64,000 nt of DNA, from assembly GCF_021018895.1 (NCBI RefSeq), contig NC_079375.1, positions 2,752,560 to 2,816,559 of the forward strand. The letters are read 5' to 3'. The DNA comes from Seriola aureovittata. Lineage: Eukaryota > Chordata > Actinopteri > Carangiformes > Carangidae. Shown here one piece after another: positions 56,014 through 64,000 of this stretch. The position numbers were made by a program, and so were the translations under genes. Positions within the stretch are counted from its first letter, which is position 1, and every line of letters begins with the position of its first letter. The notes below the pieces were generated by a model. The model had not been told where the DNA came from and made no database searches. It was given only the letters and a program-made list of their open reading frames with translations.

Positions 56014-56290
56014 ATAGTCAACTAAAGATAAATAAAGATGGACGCAGCCTCTGTGACGCCACCCACAGGTTTCTGAAGAGCGGTTTTGAAGCTCAGAGTG
56101 AGTTGCCCTACCGTCACCATCTTGGCAGCGCCTGACTCCGCCCCTAACTCCCAGCTCATTTTAACATGGGAGTCTATGGGGATTGACTCACTGTTGGAGC
56201 CAGACTCAAGTGGTCATTAGAGGAACTGCAGGTTTTGGTTCTTCAGTGTTGACTTCATCTTTCAGCCCTGAAGGTTGCTGCTTGATCAAA
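56014..56290 (+). repeat. Family B repeat with internal deletion
   Basis: AAAGATAAATAAAGATGGAC, TCTGTGACGCCACCCACAGG, CACCATCTTGGCAGCGCCTG and ACTCCCAGCTCATTTTAACA: the jump from CCCAGCT to the TTTTAACATGGGAGTCTATG segment skips about 190 bp that other copies keep. The end GTCATTAGAGGAACTGCAGG is present. Confidence 0.85.
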
Positions 56291-56960
56291 TGAAAAAACA
56301 CTATGCCACGTGACCATTGATAAAGTTTTATGATCAGTTTCAGTGATAAGCTACTTAATGATCTTGAAAATCGGCAAAAAGTGAAATAACACATTTTAAA
56401 GAGTTTTTTGACAAATTAAACACAACTTTTGCTTAAAGGGAAATTCCTGGTTTTGTACAAACTTATTTTACATCTTATTTTTGTACTTTTGGAGTCAAGA
56501 CAGTAACTCCATTTACACCTGGTATTAATATGAATCCCCCACGTCGACATGGAGACCTGATCGCTCTGTCCAGCTCGCGTCACATCCTCCTCTTGGGTGT
56601 AAAAAACAACAAACAACAACAAAAAGGTAGAAAAAGAAGAAAAGAGAAAGATAGCAGCCATCTGTGAAGCTGTGTTGTTGTGCCTACCTGCTTTTTTAAT
56701 GGCTGCTAGCTGCATAGCTGCTACCTCACTGGTTTCGATGATGTATTTCCGCCCATGTGGTAGTCGCAATTTCAGTCTTTTGTTCACTGCGGTCACAATG
56801 TGTCCCTGAACACCTCTGGAGGTGTTGTGGCTGATTACCTCCGATCCATCTTAAATGCATCTTGGGTGCAGTTATACCTGTATTTTCATGTGGTCCAACT
56901 CTATCTGATCACAGTCCCATCACCTAAAATGTATTTGAACACCAGGTGATTAAACCACTT
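56291..56960. repeat. Dispersed-repeat-like sequence with internal direct similarity
   Basis: CCATTTACACCTGGTATTAA with GGAGACCTGATCGCTCTGTC (about 56510-56570) is echoed by AGTTATACCTGTATTTTCAT with CTATCTGATCACAGTCC (about 56868-56925). The pattern resembles fish MITE-like repeats. The 126-residue minus-strand frame lies over it and is not accepted as a gene. Confidence 0.4.
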
Positions 56961-57279
56961 CATTCATAGTATAATATTACAATCACTAACAGAAACGATG
57001 GACAACAAGTTGAAATAAACTGGAATTATGGTGCACAGTATAGGTGTGTTGTCTGAACATGTGACAGTTAAGCATGTTAAGTGTTGCTTGTCTGCTGCAG
57101 CTCGTGCAGCTGCCACTCAAGGTCAAGATGTGAGACACTGAAGATACTAAAATAAGCTCAGAATATCGTGTGAATTCAGACTGTGGCTGTTCATTTGCAG
57201 CGAATCCTGTTTGCTTTTGTAAATTGCTGTTGTGTTCAAAGACCGCTCGCTGTTCCTGGAGGGTTTTACACAGAGGCTT

Positions 57280-57281
<2 letters not shown>
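56961..57281. other. No feature recognised
   Basis: Unremarkable sequence with no supported gene. Confidence 0.35.
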
Positions 57282-57327
<46 letters not shown>

Positions 57328-57501
57328 AGTGACACATCAGAATAGCTGGCTGAATTTCGAAGGCTCATTAATGGTCCTTTCCCGCCTGTGTTGATTTGAT
57401 GTGTGTCACCTGCCGCAGTCACAGCACACCCAACATCCTGTCCTGGAGAGGGTCAAAAATAGCTGCTCATTAACTCGCTTCACCTCCATGCACGTGCACG
57501 T

Positions 57502-57546
<45 letters not shown>

Positions 57547-57676
57547 AATGAACATACAAACAGATAAATCCACATATTCACACACTTACTTGTTTTATTA
57601 TCTTTCTTCACAGACACATGCTTCTACACACACATGCACATGAATACATGAACACACACACACACACACACACACA
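57282..57676 (+). repeat. Cluster of three CA microsatellites
   Basis: CA tracts at about 57282-57328, 57483-57542 and 57653-57677, all in the same orientation. Short frames across them encode only His/Thr repeats. Confidence 0.95.
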
Positions 57677-58051
57677 GTTTGTCTCCACACAGATGTGACT
57701 CATCATTCACCAAAGGGGAATCTTGACTTGAGTGTAAAGACACACACTCAGGTTGTTTTCACACCTGGGTTGGCTGAGGGAGTTTATTTCACATTTAGCA
57801 TCTGAAAAGCATTTGAACCTGTATGACAGGTACGATACAAATAAAGTCCGAGGTTGCATGATGTTTAAACAAAAAAATCAACAGATTTTTAAGCAGATTA
57901 GTTGAATCCGTTTCAAATTATCAGTACTACATTCCAGAGAGTTATATGTGTTAAAAACAATAAAACAGATGAACATGCTGTACATTCAATCAGTTGAGCT
58001 GCTGTAACAGTTTGTTTAACCTGCTGACTTCAGATAAACGTCAAACTCCGG
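57677..58051. other. No feature recognised
   Basis: Unremarkable sequence with no supported gene. Confidence 0.35.
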
Positions 58052-58509
58052 GGCTGAAAAATGAAGCCAACATGGAGGTGCTAAAAACTGCAGTTCCTCG
58101 AATGGCCACTTGAGGCTGCAGCAGTGAGACAATCCCCATAGACTCCCATGTTAAAACATATAATAAATAAACATATTTAGAGCCTGGTACAGAAACAGTT
58201 TTGGTCTCTGTTGCTTATTTCCTACTTCATGACAACTGTTTATATAACTCACCTGTTTACATTTTAATAAGACTTAAAATTATGGAGAATTGTGGCTACT
58301 TTGAGTGACAGGTGGGAGAACATATACACCGAAGTCTCAGCTCCATACACGCCCCTCCTCTTTGCCCATTAAGGGATTAGCCAGGAGTTAGGGGCGGAGT
58401 CAGACAGTGCCAAGATGGCGACAGCAGAGAAGCTCACTCTGAGCTTCAAAACCGGAAGGAGATGGATTTCACAAAGGCTACATCCATTTTTTTTTATTTA
58501 CAGTCTATG
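58052..58509 (-). repeat. Family B dispersed repeat, near complete
   Basis: On the minus strand it runs from TAGACTGTAAATAAAAAAAA (58509) through GCTCAGAGTGAGCTTCTCTG, GCCATCTTGGCACTGTCTGA and CTCCGCCCCTAACTCCTGGC to CATGGGAGTCTATGGGGATT and the CACTTGAGG/CAGTTTTTAG end near 58075. Fullest minus-strand copy. Confidence 0.87.
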
Positions 58510-58611
58510 ATTTCAGATAAGGCCACCATCGTTCTGCAGACTGCTCTTGAAACAAAAGTGAAGGTTTGGTTGGAGTGGGGGGCACTAAATGTCAAAAGCA
58601 ACTCAAAACAG

Positions 58612-58752
58612 ATGATAGCCAGAATTTTACATCTAGAAAATATAACACAATTTATTATATGCGGGATCCGAACCGGGGCCGACTGCAGTGAGGACTGTAG
58701 CCTCTACACATGGGGCGCCTGCTCAACCCACTGCACCACTCAACGCTCCTAG
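58612..58752 (-). mobile_element. tRNA-derived SINE, minus strand
   Basis: On the minus strand, GGAGCGTTGAGTGGTGCAGT, then GGGTTGAGCAGGCGCCCCAT, then CAGTCCTCACTGCAGTCGGC, then box B GGTTCGGATCC. It shares the AGGCT-AGTCC-GCAG-GGTTC order with the SINE at 12665. The body beyond box B is diverged and no target duplication is evident, so this is an older or truncated copy. Confidence 0.7.
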
Positions 58753-60964
58753 ATCTCATATCTTTAAGCACTAAAGAAGTTATTCTCCGCAGCATGATAA
58801 CTGCATCTTCTCCTGTTTTGTCATAGTTGTTGAGTTATTTTGGCGTAAATCTCTGTTCACTGATTCGGCAGCAGGAAGCTGGAGACCGGCGGCGATGCCC
58901 GGCAACAGGCGAGGGAAGCTGATGTGGTTTTTGTGAGGCGACATGTTTTGTCAGTTGTGTTTCGGCGAAACTCCGGACACACCACATGTGACACGGTGTG
59001 TGAACACTCAGTGACTCCATACATCAACCTGACAGCATCCAGCCTGGGACCCTGACAACTGCTGCTGTGTTTTCGGACAGAAAAGACCGGTTGCACAAAT
59101 ATTTATTTATATTTAAAATTGTATATGTAGAAATGCTTCGGTAAATGTTAACAAATTGATTACAAAACGTTAAAATGTATCATGAAAATGATAAAAGATC
59201 AAGCAACAGAAAAAATACATAAAAGGAAGAAAGAGAAAAATAGGCGTGTCCTAAATGTTTTTGTTCTGTGTTGTTTCCTCCATGTATTGTGCAGTTGAAC
59301 CAGTGTGTTACTGCTCTACTTCACAACGCTGTGAACCGACCAGGTTATCACTGTACACAAAGTATGAGTGCATCCCTTTCCTTGAAGAAACATTACACAG
59401 CTGTGGCTTTACATTTTTCTTTTCCCACCAAAATAAAAGCATCCTAATCTATCTGGATCTGAATGCTCTACTTTCCAAAGGTTAGAAACACACATTTTGT
59501 ATTACTCTAAACACTGTAAATGTGTTGCACAAAAGTTGCTGTTCACACAGTTTTTCTCTGCTGGAAATGAAGGGCAGTGTTGTAGATTGCAGTAGAGGGA
59601 ATTCTGACAACATGTATGAGTATGTGAAGGCCATGACTGCTGCTGTCGTCTGAATTATACATGTAGAGCACAGAATCGACAAATACACACATTTATTCTG
59701 TGGATTTGTTATTGAGCAAGCTGAATACCAACAAGCTGAGTCGCCAGGCACTTTTTCCCTTGACAACAAGCGTGTCACCCAAAATGTTGAACTGTTATCA
59801 CCTCCGTCATGGATTTGCACTAAACCTAATGGAGGGATGGGACATGGGACAGTGACAAACCAATTCAATTTTGGGGCAGATCCAGATCATTTTCAATGAA
59901 TTTGATATTTTTTCTCTGAAGTTTGGTGTGTGTTGTTTGACAGTGTCCTTGCCCTTCTTGTTCTTCATTTTTTTTTAACTGTTCCTCTTAAATGTTGCTT
60001 TGGTATCGAGAGACAGTTCAGATTTGTAGTTAAAGTGGAGCCAAAACAACCACAACTGACGTTAATAAGCTAACAGACTTGTCCATCTGGTTTCCTAAAC
60101 CTCATGTACTATAATACATACAGTATATTAGCATCAGAGTTTTGTCTTGAACTTGGAATTGGAATATTGACAAAACAAACCGAGCTCAAGGTCCATTTAC
60201 TAGCTTAATGTAATTTGAACTTAGTCTATCTGAGCTGAATTGAACTAAATGATTACAAAGTGGACTGTTGTGTTGTTTGAGCAGTAAATAAAACACCACC
60301 ACAGGCCTCGACAGGTATTAAGGCTGATTGGCTTGGCGTCGAGGTCATTTGTGTTGCCTGTAAAACGCGGTGACCCATGGGAAACAGAGGTGAAGGTGGT
60401 GCTGATCGACATCATTATAAAGAACAGCAACAATTTCGTTTTAATAAATCACGCAGCAGTGAGTCCTCTGAATGCCTCATCCATACTGAGATACCCAGAG
60501 TGAAATGGCTGCTTCTGGATGTTGTCCAACCTCCAACTGAAGAATGCCTGGATGAACAATAGCTACCAAACTAAACTGAAATCTGGTTCCAGTGAAGGTG
60601 GTAACATCTGGCATTCTTTTTCCAAACAGAGAACACACTTAAGATATCTAAAACATATGTGAAATGATTACTAAAAATTAAAACAACAAACGTCAAACCT
60701 GAAACATGCCCAGCCATCATCACCCACCCCTTGTTAATCCTTCCGTCTGTCACATGTATACATTTCTTCAAATATGAAGTGTATATCATTTCATGTCACC
60801 GTGATGTCACGTTGCCCAATTTGCATTTATATTGGATCTAATGTGACACATTATGTATTGAAATACCTGTTAGAATCAGTTTGGAACTAGGACACTGCTC
60901 CCATTTCACAAAATGGTTAATGGAGGATTATTCAGTAAAAACACAGCATCATCAGTAAAAGAGT
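58753..60964. other. No gene recognised
   Basis: Frames at 58835-59096, 59255-59485, 59482-59868, 60245-60433, 60377-60562 and 60571-60789 have no recognisable domains or consistent context. No repeat copy recognised. Confidence 0.45.
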
Positions 60965-61181
60965 TGAGACACTCCCTCTCGTTAAAAATTCACTTCCTAC
61001 CCTTGTGTTTTTCCCACCACTGTGATTGTCTGCCCCACTCTACTGTGTTGCACCTATTTCTCATTGTCTCCTAGTCTATTTAGTCTGTGCTCCCCATCTC
61101 CTGGTGCCAGTTTGTCTTCGTCCTTTGTTCTTTGTATGTATTGCTCTCCGGTGTAATGAACCTTACACATAAAGAGACTTT

Positions 61182-61689
61182 GGCTGCGGTCAAAAAGGAA
61201 AGTTAAAATAATATCCTTTCCTAACCACTTCTCCTCGACCTTGATGGAAAATGCCATAAGGTCAAGGAAAGATGTGAAAGAGAATTTATAAGGATTTAGG
61301 AAAAGACAACTGCGGTGTGGAGAGAATCTGACTGCATTTACACTATGATTTATTTTAAAACCAACTTTATTATATATTCTTATATATGATGATGATAAAG
61401 ATGCTTGACTCCTGACTGGATCTGAAAGAGAATATATTTGTATTTACAGTATGTATGTACCTTTTCCTAAACCTAACCAAGCCATGATCGTTATTATAGT
61501 AACCATTATGACAAAGGTAAGTACGCCGCTATTGGTACAGTCCCCATGTTTATTATTGTAACTGCTGTAGGGGCCCTATTTCAGGAAGCACTCCTATGGG
61601 TCGTATCAGAGGGTTGAAACACACAACCTGTACTGTTGTGGCTCTGCTGTGGTGTAAATGTAATTGTGAAATATTTTTTGACCGCAGCC
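61182..61689. mobile_element. 508-bp element with 15-bp perfect inverted ends
   Basis: GGCTGCGGTCAAAAA at 61182-61196 and its exact inverse TTTTTGACCGCAGCC at 61675-61689. It interrupts the family F copy. No transposase; MITE-like. Flanks (GACTTT and TCAGAT) show no clear duplication, so the precise ends remain uncertain. Confidence 0.6.
61370..61640 (+). repeat. Family G repeat inside the inverted-repeat element
   Basis: CCTTTTCCTAAACCTAACCA, TATTATAGTAACCATTATGA, AGGTAAGTACGCCGCTATTG and CTATGGGTCGTATCAGAGGG follow the order of 29035 and of 51765 (minus). Confidence 0.72.
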
Positions 61690-61750
61690 TCAGATTCCTG
61701 GAAAAACCCTGGCCTGAGTCCTCACCTAGTGGTTCTCAGTAACTGCCTGA

Positions 61751-62039
61751 TAACAGTTAAATTAAATTAGAGAAACAAAGTTACAAGAATGGACAGACAC
61801 ATTATTAAAACAGACAGACAGTGTACAATGAGCATGGGAGGTGAGAGCAATCAGTGGGAATGTTGTTGAAGTTACACAAGGTTAAAGGCACGACAAAACT
61901 GTGTTCCCGGGCCGTGCAAGCAGCTCTCATTTCACTCTTCACCGCTGACAATAAAAATCTGCTGCTGAAGGATCAAATTATGATTTTCAAGTGAGTTATT
62001 TAATCATTAGCAAACAGCAAGGAAAACAAACAAACAATC
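61751..62039. other. No feature recognised
   Basis: Unremarkable sequence with no supported gene. Confidence 0.35.
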
Positions 62040-62330
62040 AATCTGAAGCTCCACATTCAGACTGTGAGTGAAGAGACAACGAAACGACTGTGCCAGGCAT
62101 CACGGTCATGATTATGAATTTAAATTTTATTTTCCAGTGCATCAGCATCTGGACTGTCCTCAGCTCAAGGGGACATCCAGTTTCAGAGAAATGTTTTGTG
62201 TACGTACATTCTAGTGTTCTCTGATTACCGACATGATTACAGATGATTAATGCCGCAGCTCAAAGCCAAACAACCAGAACCAGCAGCCAAACGGACGATG
62301 AGCTGAGCGCAGCAGATTACAAGTGAGAGA
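62040..62330. promoter_or_regulatory. Candidate conserved non-coding block
   Basis: Non-repetitive. GGTCATGATTATGAATTTAA, then CATCAGCATCTGGACTGTCC, then GACATGATTACAGATGATTA and ATGCCGCAGCTC. No coding frame. Weak support from homeodomain-type cores (GATTA, TAATC) and texture. Confidence 0.25.
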
Positions 62331-63019
62331 CTGAAGGAATGAAGAGGAGGGGGGGGGGGCGTCCTCTGGATGACTCATTCCCTCGGGCTGCCTCTCAGAT
62401 GTGATGCCAACACAGTCGGTTTATTTGCAAGAGGCTCAAACTGCCGCGAGACCTCCGTGTCTCCCCCCGACATCATCACAGTGCAAGAAAATCTCAACAA
62501 GTTGTTTAATCTTGTACAGAGGATTAAAAACTTATATCGCTTGGAACACATGAGGGTTTCACTACTTCTTTTTATAGGTTATGTCATTTTTCACACTCAT
62601 ACGAGAGCGGGATTACTGGGGAGCCTATTTTATGCTGCTCACGCTTCCAAACTAGCTGCTATCCTGCTCGGCAAAGATACAGTTTTAGTGATGACGTACA
62701 ATGAGAGCATAGTTCTTTTCATTTCTATTTAAAGGACCAGTGATTTACATGCAGGACCACAGCTACCATTGAGGACACTGAAGTCTCGTCCACTGTATTT
62801 TTAGGGGAGATTTTGAGGTTTTTCAAAAAAATGGGGGGTTGAGAATCTATAAATAAAAACTTTAGGTAAATTTTGGAATTTTTAAATTCATAATGTTTAC
62901 ATTAATTAAAAAATGATTTTGTGTGAAAGATGGATATCTTTGCCTATTTCCCTGATATGGTGAATAAACATATTAAAGATGAACATATTACCTACATATA
63001 TACATATATTTATTTCCTT
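62331..63019. other. No gene recognised; G run at 62350-62359
   Basis: The frame at 62370-62732 (120 codons) has no recognisable domain. Ordinary sequence. Confidence 0.4.
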
Positions 63020-63600
63020 TGGCACCACCTGAAGGAATGTTTGCAAGAATTACATCATTCATTACTAATTTATATGGAATAAGAAGTGTCCTAGAGGATG
63101 GATGGACGGATATAAAATCATTCTTTGTTCAGATACCACTACATTTCAATCTGTATTCAAAATATCTAAGGGCACAGGGTAGTATGTGGCCTTGGATATT
63201 TTCCCCTATGGTGCTTAATATGGTCAATATGTGGTATGAGGTAAAGAAATATATGAATATATCTAACTCCTTGTCAACATTTACTCCAATTTGGGGCAAT
63301 GCTTCATTTAGACCAGTTGGGCAAAGAGAGGACAAAGTAAAATACCTGCCCTTTATTTATTTAGTCCTGTCTTTGCCCATAGCTGGACTCCAGCATCCAG
63401 TTTGCCTGGTTTGAATGGAGCATATCTGACCTTTACAAACAGGAGGTTGTAATGACTTCTGAGGACATCTCTCTAACATAAACATTTCCTAAAAATATCT
63501 ACATTTGAGGAGTTTTGTCTCTTCCATGTAAAACCAGTCACTAGTAATTCCTGCACTTGCAACCTTTGGAAGAAATTATTACCAAGAATCGCAGGAGTTA
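63020..63600 (+). pseudogene. L1/Tx1-like LINE ORF2 C-terminal remnant
   Basis: A 131-codon open stretch without a natural ATG includes FVQIPLHFNLYSKYLRAQGS, PMVLNMVNMWYEVKKYM, and FTPIWGNASFRP. After a frame change FEWSISDLYKQEVVMTSED and then HKHFLKISTFEEFC follow. L1-type ORF2 proteins show, downstream of the reverse transcriptase domain, a similar order: NP(I/V)(V/L)..(I/V)..W, PIWGNP.F.P, (W)xxGI..(I/L).DL(Y/F)..G.(L/M).(S)F..L, and FF.YLQLR. The remnant lacks the endonuclease and reverse transcriptase parts and has stops and shifts. It is the typical 5'-truncated LINE state. Confidence 0.6.
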
Positions 63601-64000
63601 TGCTTTAATCTTATTAATATGTAACTGGCTTGCATGTGGTTCAAATGAAGGAATTTATTGCATATTGTGTAATATATTTCATAATTTCCTTGGAAGTTTC
63701 CTGGAAAGAACTATGTCATCATAGGAAAAACAGAGACAATTATTTCAGTTATAGTTAATTCTGTTTTAACCATTTTAAAGCAGCTGTTTGGTCGTGATGC
63801 AGGTGCAGGACTTTTTCTCAGGTACACTGATTAAAGGGAAACACTGCGCCTTTAAAATTAGATTTTAGGTGAGTATTTTTTTTCTGCGTCACAAACAACA
63901 AACTGATGTTTGGTCAAGACTGTTATTTGATGTTTTCAATAACAATAATGTGAAAATGAGAAGTGAACACTGACTGCGCCGCATCTTTCAGTGGACGGGC
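63601..64000. other. No gene recognised
   Basis: AT-rich sequence that may include LINE 3' untranslated sequence near its start. Nothing further recognised. Confidence 0.4.

Larger units (their letters stand above)
60965..61750 (+). mobile_element. Family F LTR-like copy split by an insertion
   Basis: 60965-61145 matches the front part of 21550-21720 (CACTTCCT(A/G)CC, CCACTGTGATTGTCTGCCCC, GTGTTGCACCT, CCTAGTCTATTTAGTCTGTG). 61690-61750 matches its end (AAAAACCCTGGCCTGAGTCC, TCACCTAGTGGTT). Roughly 540 bp of other sequence separates them, mostly the inverted-repeat element at 61182-61689. Confidence 0.6.

Noticed and set aside
56416..56796. 126-codon minus-strand open frame with a hydrophobic segment
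   Set aside because: Lies in dispersed-repeat-like sequence; the hydrophobic run comes from a T/A-rich stretch and there is no homologue I recognise.
58661..58745. Genuine tRNA gene on the minus strand
   Set aside because: Box A and B are present, but the acceptor stem does not close and the sequence matches the SINE head at 12665.
61182..61689. Assignment of the inverted-repeat element to a named superfamily
   Set aside because: End sequence alone and the lack of a visible target duplication do not allow it.
62370..62732. 120-codon open frame as a small secreted or membrane protein
   Set aside because: No signal peptide pattern at the start, no domain, and no conservation evidence available.

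Overview
The window reads as non-coding DNA from a ray-finned fish nuclear genome, most likely a percomorph teleost. That placement rests on the repeat set: a Tc1 element with fish-type ends, other Tc1 debris, a PIF/Harbinger remnant, a tRNA-derived SINE, small LTRs, teleost-type MITE-like repeats, and dense CA/GT microsatellites. There is no bacterial gene organisation, no operon and no intact host protein gene. The long open frames mostly run through microsatellites or low-complexity sequence, often on both strands at once, and are treated as chance.

Layout. 0-10 kb: PIF/Harbinger remnant cut by the left edge (1-705); first copies of two dispersed families called here A (1923, 4960) and B (3424); an almost full-length dead Tc1 element (6621-8044) between TA duplications; debris of a second Tc1 lineage (8285-8865); a small MITE-like repeat (9444-9640). 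10-20 kb: family C copy with a short acidic open frame (9664-10020), a SINE with a 9-bp target duplication (12665-12853), A and B copies, an inverted/direct repeat module and an LTR-like 5' piece near 19-19.8 kb. 20-33 kb: LTR-like copy (21450), Tc1 debris (22365, 28304), family D copies carrying nuclear-receptor half-site clusters (25160, 27205, 32400), many microsatellites, and several non-repetitive blocks that resemble vertebrate conserved non-coding elements. 33-40 kb: a B-like repeat, an LTR-like copy, a THAP-domain first-exon-like segment (35641-35706, minus) and a clean solo LTR (39321-39727) with a perfect 5-bp duplication. 40-64 kb: further A, B, D and G copies, a 94-bp CA tract (46611), an LTR split by a 508-bp inverted-repeat element (60965-61750), a minus-strand SINE (58612) and the tail of an L1-like LINE (63020-63600).

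Interpretation. This looks like a gene desert, or the inside of a very large intron, built from mobile-element layers with possible cis-regulatory islands between them. Nothing here is a clear new multi-gene system. The observations most worth following are: the recurrent AGGTCA direct-repeat plus AGGTCAnnnTGACCT arrangement in all three long family D copies; the 17-bp-arm hairpin with opposed CCAAT boxes in family A; the shared reading frame in family C; and the THAP-like exon. Conserved-element calls come from sequence texture and motifs only, since no alignment could be run.
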